Under the pieces are notes generated by a model. It was not told the DNA's origin. It searched no databases and saw only the letters and a list, made by a program, of their open reading frames with translations. DNA of 5,931 nucleotides from Ruminococcus sp. UBA946 (GTDB lineage Bacteria > Bacillota > Clostridia > Oscillospirales > Ruminococcaceae): positions 1,463 to 7,393 of the forward strand of contig DBCY01000190.1 in NCBI GenBank assembly GCA_002293295.1. The letters are read 5' to 3'. A program made the translations under genes and the position numbers. Shown one piece after another: positions 4,816 to 5,931 of this stretch (positions within the stretch are counted from its first letter, which is position 1; every line of letters starts with the position of its first letter).

Positions 4816-5871
4816 CTAAAAATCATTCCTTTCCGGATTGAAAAACCTGTTTTCCAGTTTTTCTTTCCATTCCGATAATCTTTTATTGCCGTCTGTTTTT
4901 TTATTCTTAACCGCGCCAAGCGGGGATGTCCTTGTAAGCTTGTCTATATAGGGAGTGAGCAGGTTCATGAGCAGTATGGAAAAGGAAACCCCCTCCGGGT
5001 AACTGCCGAACTGCCTGATTACAAAGGTTATCACGGCACACCCCAGGGCGAAGACAAGCTTGCCCCTGTTTGTCAGCGGAGCGGTAGTATAATCGGTAGC
5101 CATGAAGAACGCGCCTATGATAAGACCCCCGCCGAGAATATGATATAAAGTCTCAACAGCGCTGCCGGTATACAGAAATGTCATTAAACCGAATGAACCG
5201 ATGTAAACAAGCGGCGTCACCGGGGATATAACCCTTGTGAAAATAAGGAGCATCCCCCCGATAATAAGAGCCAGCGCACAGGTTTCGCCTATACATCCGC
5301 CTGTCGTTCCTAAAAACATTTCCCTCAGCGTAAACGGAGCCATTTTCTGCAAGGCTCCGTCCGGCGCGCTGAAGGTCAGCCATTCGGACGCAAGCGGAGT
5401 AGCTCCCGTAACAACGTCGGCGCCGTTTTTATACCAGTACGGGACAGCCCAGCGCGTCATTTCACCCGTAAACGACAGGGTCAGCACAATACGCGCGGCA
5501 ATGGCGGGGTTTGCGAAGTTCTGACCGATTCCCCCGAAAAGCTGCTTCACAATTACAATAGCGATAAAGCTGCCTATAACGCAGACATAAAGGGGGCATT
5601 CCGAAGGCAGGTTCATTCCCAGCAAAAGCCCCGTCACGACGGCGGATAAATCATATACCTTCTGCGGACGCTTCATTATAAGGAAGCACAGGATTTCAAA
5701 TATTACGCATGAGCATATGCAGGTCAGAAGAACAAACAAAGCCTGCAGCCCGAATAAAACACATCCGACGGCGGCGGAGGGTAGCAAAGCTATTATGACA
5801 AGAGCCATAATTTTCTGCGAGGTGATTTCACCCCGCCTGTGAGGGGACGGGGAAACTACTAATGCGTTCAA
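4816..5871 (-). CDS. rnfD: Rnf complex subunit D, flavinylated integral membrane subunit
   Basis: RnfD is the large multi-spanning subunit carrying covalent FMN and, by analogy with NqrB, contributes to ion translocation. Counted from the TTG at 5871 it has 351 aa. It starts NALVVSPSPH, the family's N-terminal signature, and carries GQNFANPAIAAR (116-127), the flavin motif DVVTGATPL (152-160, acceptor T158), and the ATDYTTAPLTNRG segment (258-270). About nine to ten hydrophobic segments are visible. A charged tail of roughly 30 residues follows the last helix. There are two possible TTG starts. The one at 5880 is only 1 nt from the GAAAGGA site (5882-5888) and adds IFL, so the one at 5871, 10 nt away and matching the family, is preferred. 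It is the first rnf gene in view, and rnfC would be expected upstream. Confidence 0.94.
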   Translation of the reverse strand: MNALVVSPSPHRRGEITSQKIMALVIIALLPSAAVGCVLFGLQALFVLLTCICSCVIFEILCFLIMKRPQKVYDLSAVVTGLLLGMNLPSECPLYVCVIGSFIAIVIVKQLFGGIGQNFANPAIAARIVLTLSFTGEMTRWAVPYWYKNGADVVTGATPLASEWLTFSAPDGALQKMAPFTLREMFLGTTGGCIGETCALALIIGGMLLIFTRVISPVTPLVYIGSFGLMTFLYTGSAVETLYHILGGGLIIGAFFMATDYTTAPLTNRGKLVFALGCAVITFVIRQFGSYPEGVSFSILLMNLLTPYIDKLTRTSPLGAVKNKKTDGNKRLSEWKEKLENRFFNPERNDF

Positions 5872-5903
5872 AAATATCAAGTCCTTTCAGATGTACAAGT
5901 ACC

Positions 5904-5931
5904 AATTAACAATTAACAATGGCGGTATACC
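5904..5931. repeat. Palindromic intergenic repeat element, right copy (cut by window end)
   Basis: This copy begins with two tandem AATTAAC units and AAT, followed by GGCGGTATACC. Bases 5907-5931 match 1-25 at 24 of 25 positions in the same orientation. The single difference (C here, T at base 17) makes this copy the likely start of a perfect GGCGGTA/TACCGCC palindrome, half of which lies beyond the window. It sits about 15 nt upstream of the rnfD ribosome binding site, where rnfC or the operon promoter would normally be close. No promoter is recognisable in the 50 bases visible. Confidence 0.65.

Noticed and set aside
4509..5524. Open frames inside rnfG and rnfD (4509-4694 minus, 4519-4746 plus, 5153-5383 minus, 5237-5524 plus), and the similar frame 3302-3493 plus over rnfA
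   Set aside because: All are shadows of well-supported rnf genes, with unrecognisable translations.
1..5931. The window as a circular molecule with overlapping ends
   Set aside because: The shared 25 bases differ at one position and the element looks like a dispersed repeat. No replication or mobilisation genes are present.

Overview
The window reads as chromosomal DNA from an anaerobic, low-to-mid-GC Clostridia-type Firmicute. The evidence is the clostridial form of the Rnf complex (a long RnfB with extra cysteines before its ferredoxin domains), strong AGGAGG/GGAGG ribosome binding sites, near-consensus sigma-A promoters in AT-rich spacers, and TTG/GTG starts. Species cannot be assigned from the sequence alone. 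All protein genes I accept are on the minus strand, so the window is best read from its right end to its left.

Right end to about 2015: rnfD, rnfG, rnfE, rnfA and rnfB lie head to tail with gaps of 3 nt, overlaps of 8 nt and 1 nt, and finally a 41-nt gap. They form one operon closed by a good rho-independent terminator at 1920-1951. Rnf is a membrane ferredoxin:NAD+ oxidoreductase that couples electron transfer to Na+ or H+ export. The sixth subunit, RnfC, normally lies just upstream of rnfD and would be beyond the right edge. All five genes present look intact, with their key FMN-acceptor and Fe-S cysteine motifs. Points to note are a second TGAT motif in RnfG, a CX2CX5C tail on RnfE and a TTG start for rnfD.

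1405-2015 holds no large gene but is not empty. It is AT-rich and carries a 47-aa ribbon-helix-helix DNA-binding protein with a consensus promoter and a perfect 15-bp palindrome over its -10. It also has a 36-aa ORF resembling the N-terminus of DUF6809-type proteins, a strong extended -10 promoter on the plus strand leading into a hairpin with a U-rich end (candidate small RNA or leaderless micro-ORF), and the promoter of the next gene. Several of the -10 regions share a near-identical AT-rich motif, so the small regulator may act on more than its own gene.

101-1405: a full-length phenylacetate-CoA ligase (PaaK-type aryl-CoA ligase). In anaerobes such genes often sit near indolepyruvate:ferredoxin oxidoreductase. 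A ligase for aryl acids beside Rnf fits aromatic amino acid fermentation, where reduced ferredoxin is drained through Rnf, but the oxidoreductase is not in the window.

Both window ends carry the same short palindromic repeat in the same orientation (24 of 25 bases identical). This is a dispersed intergenic element, and if the window is an assembled contig it probably explains where the contig stops. I found no complete novel multi-gene system. The most unusual part is the compact regulator, promoter and hairpin module at 1430-1890.
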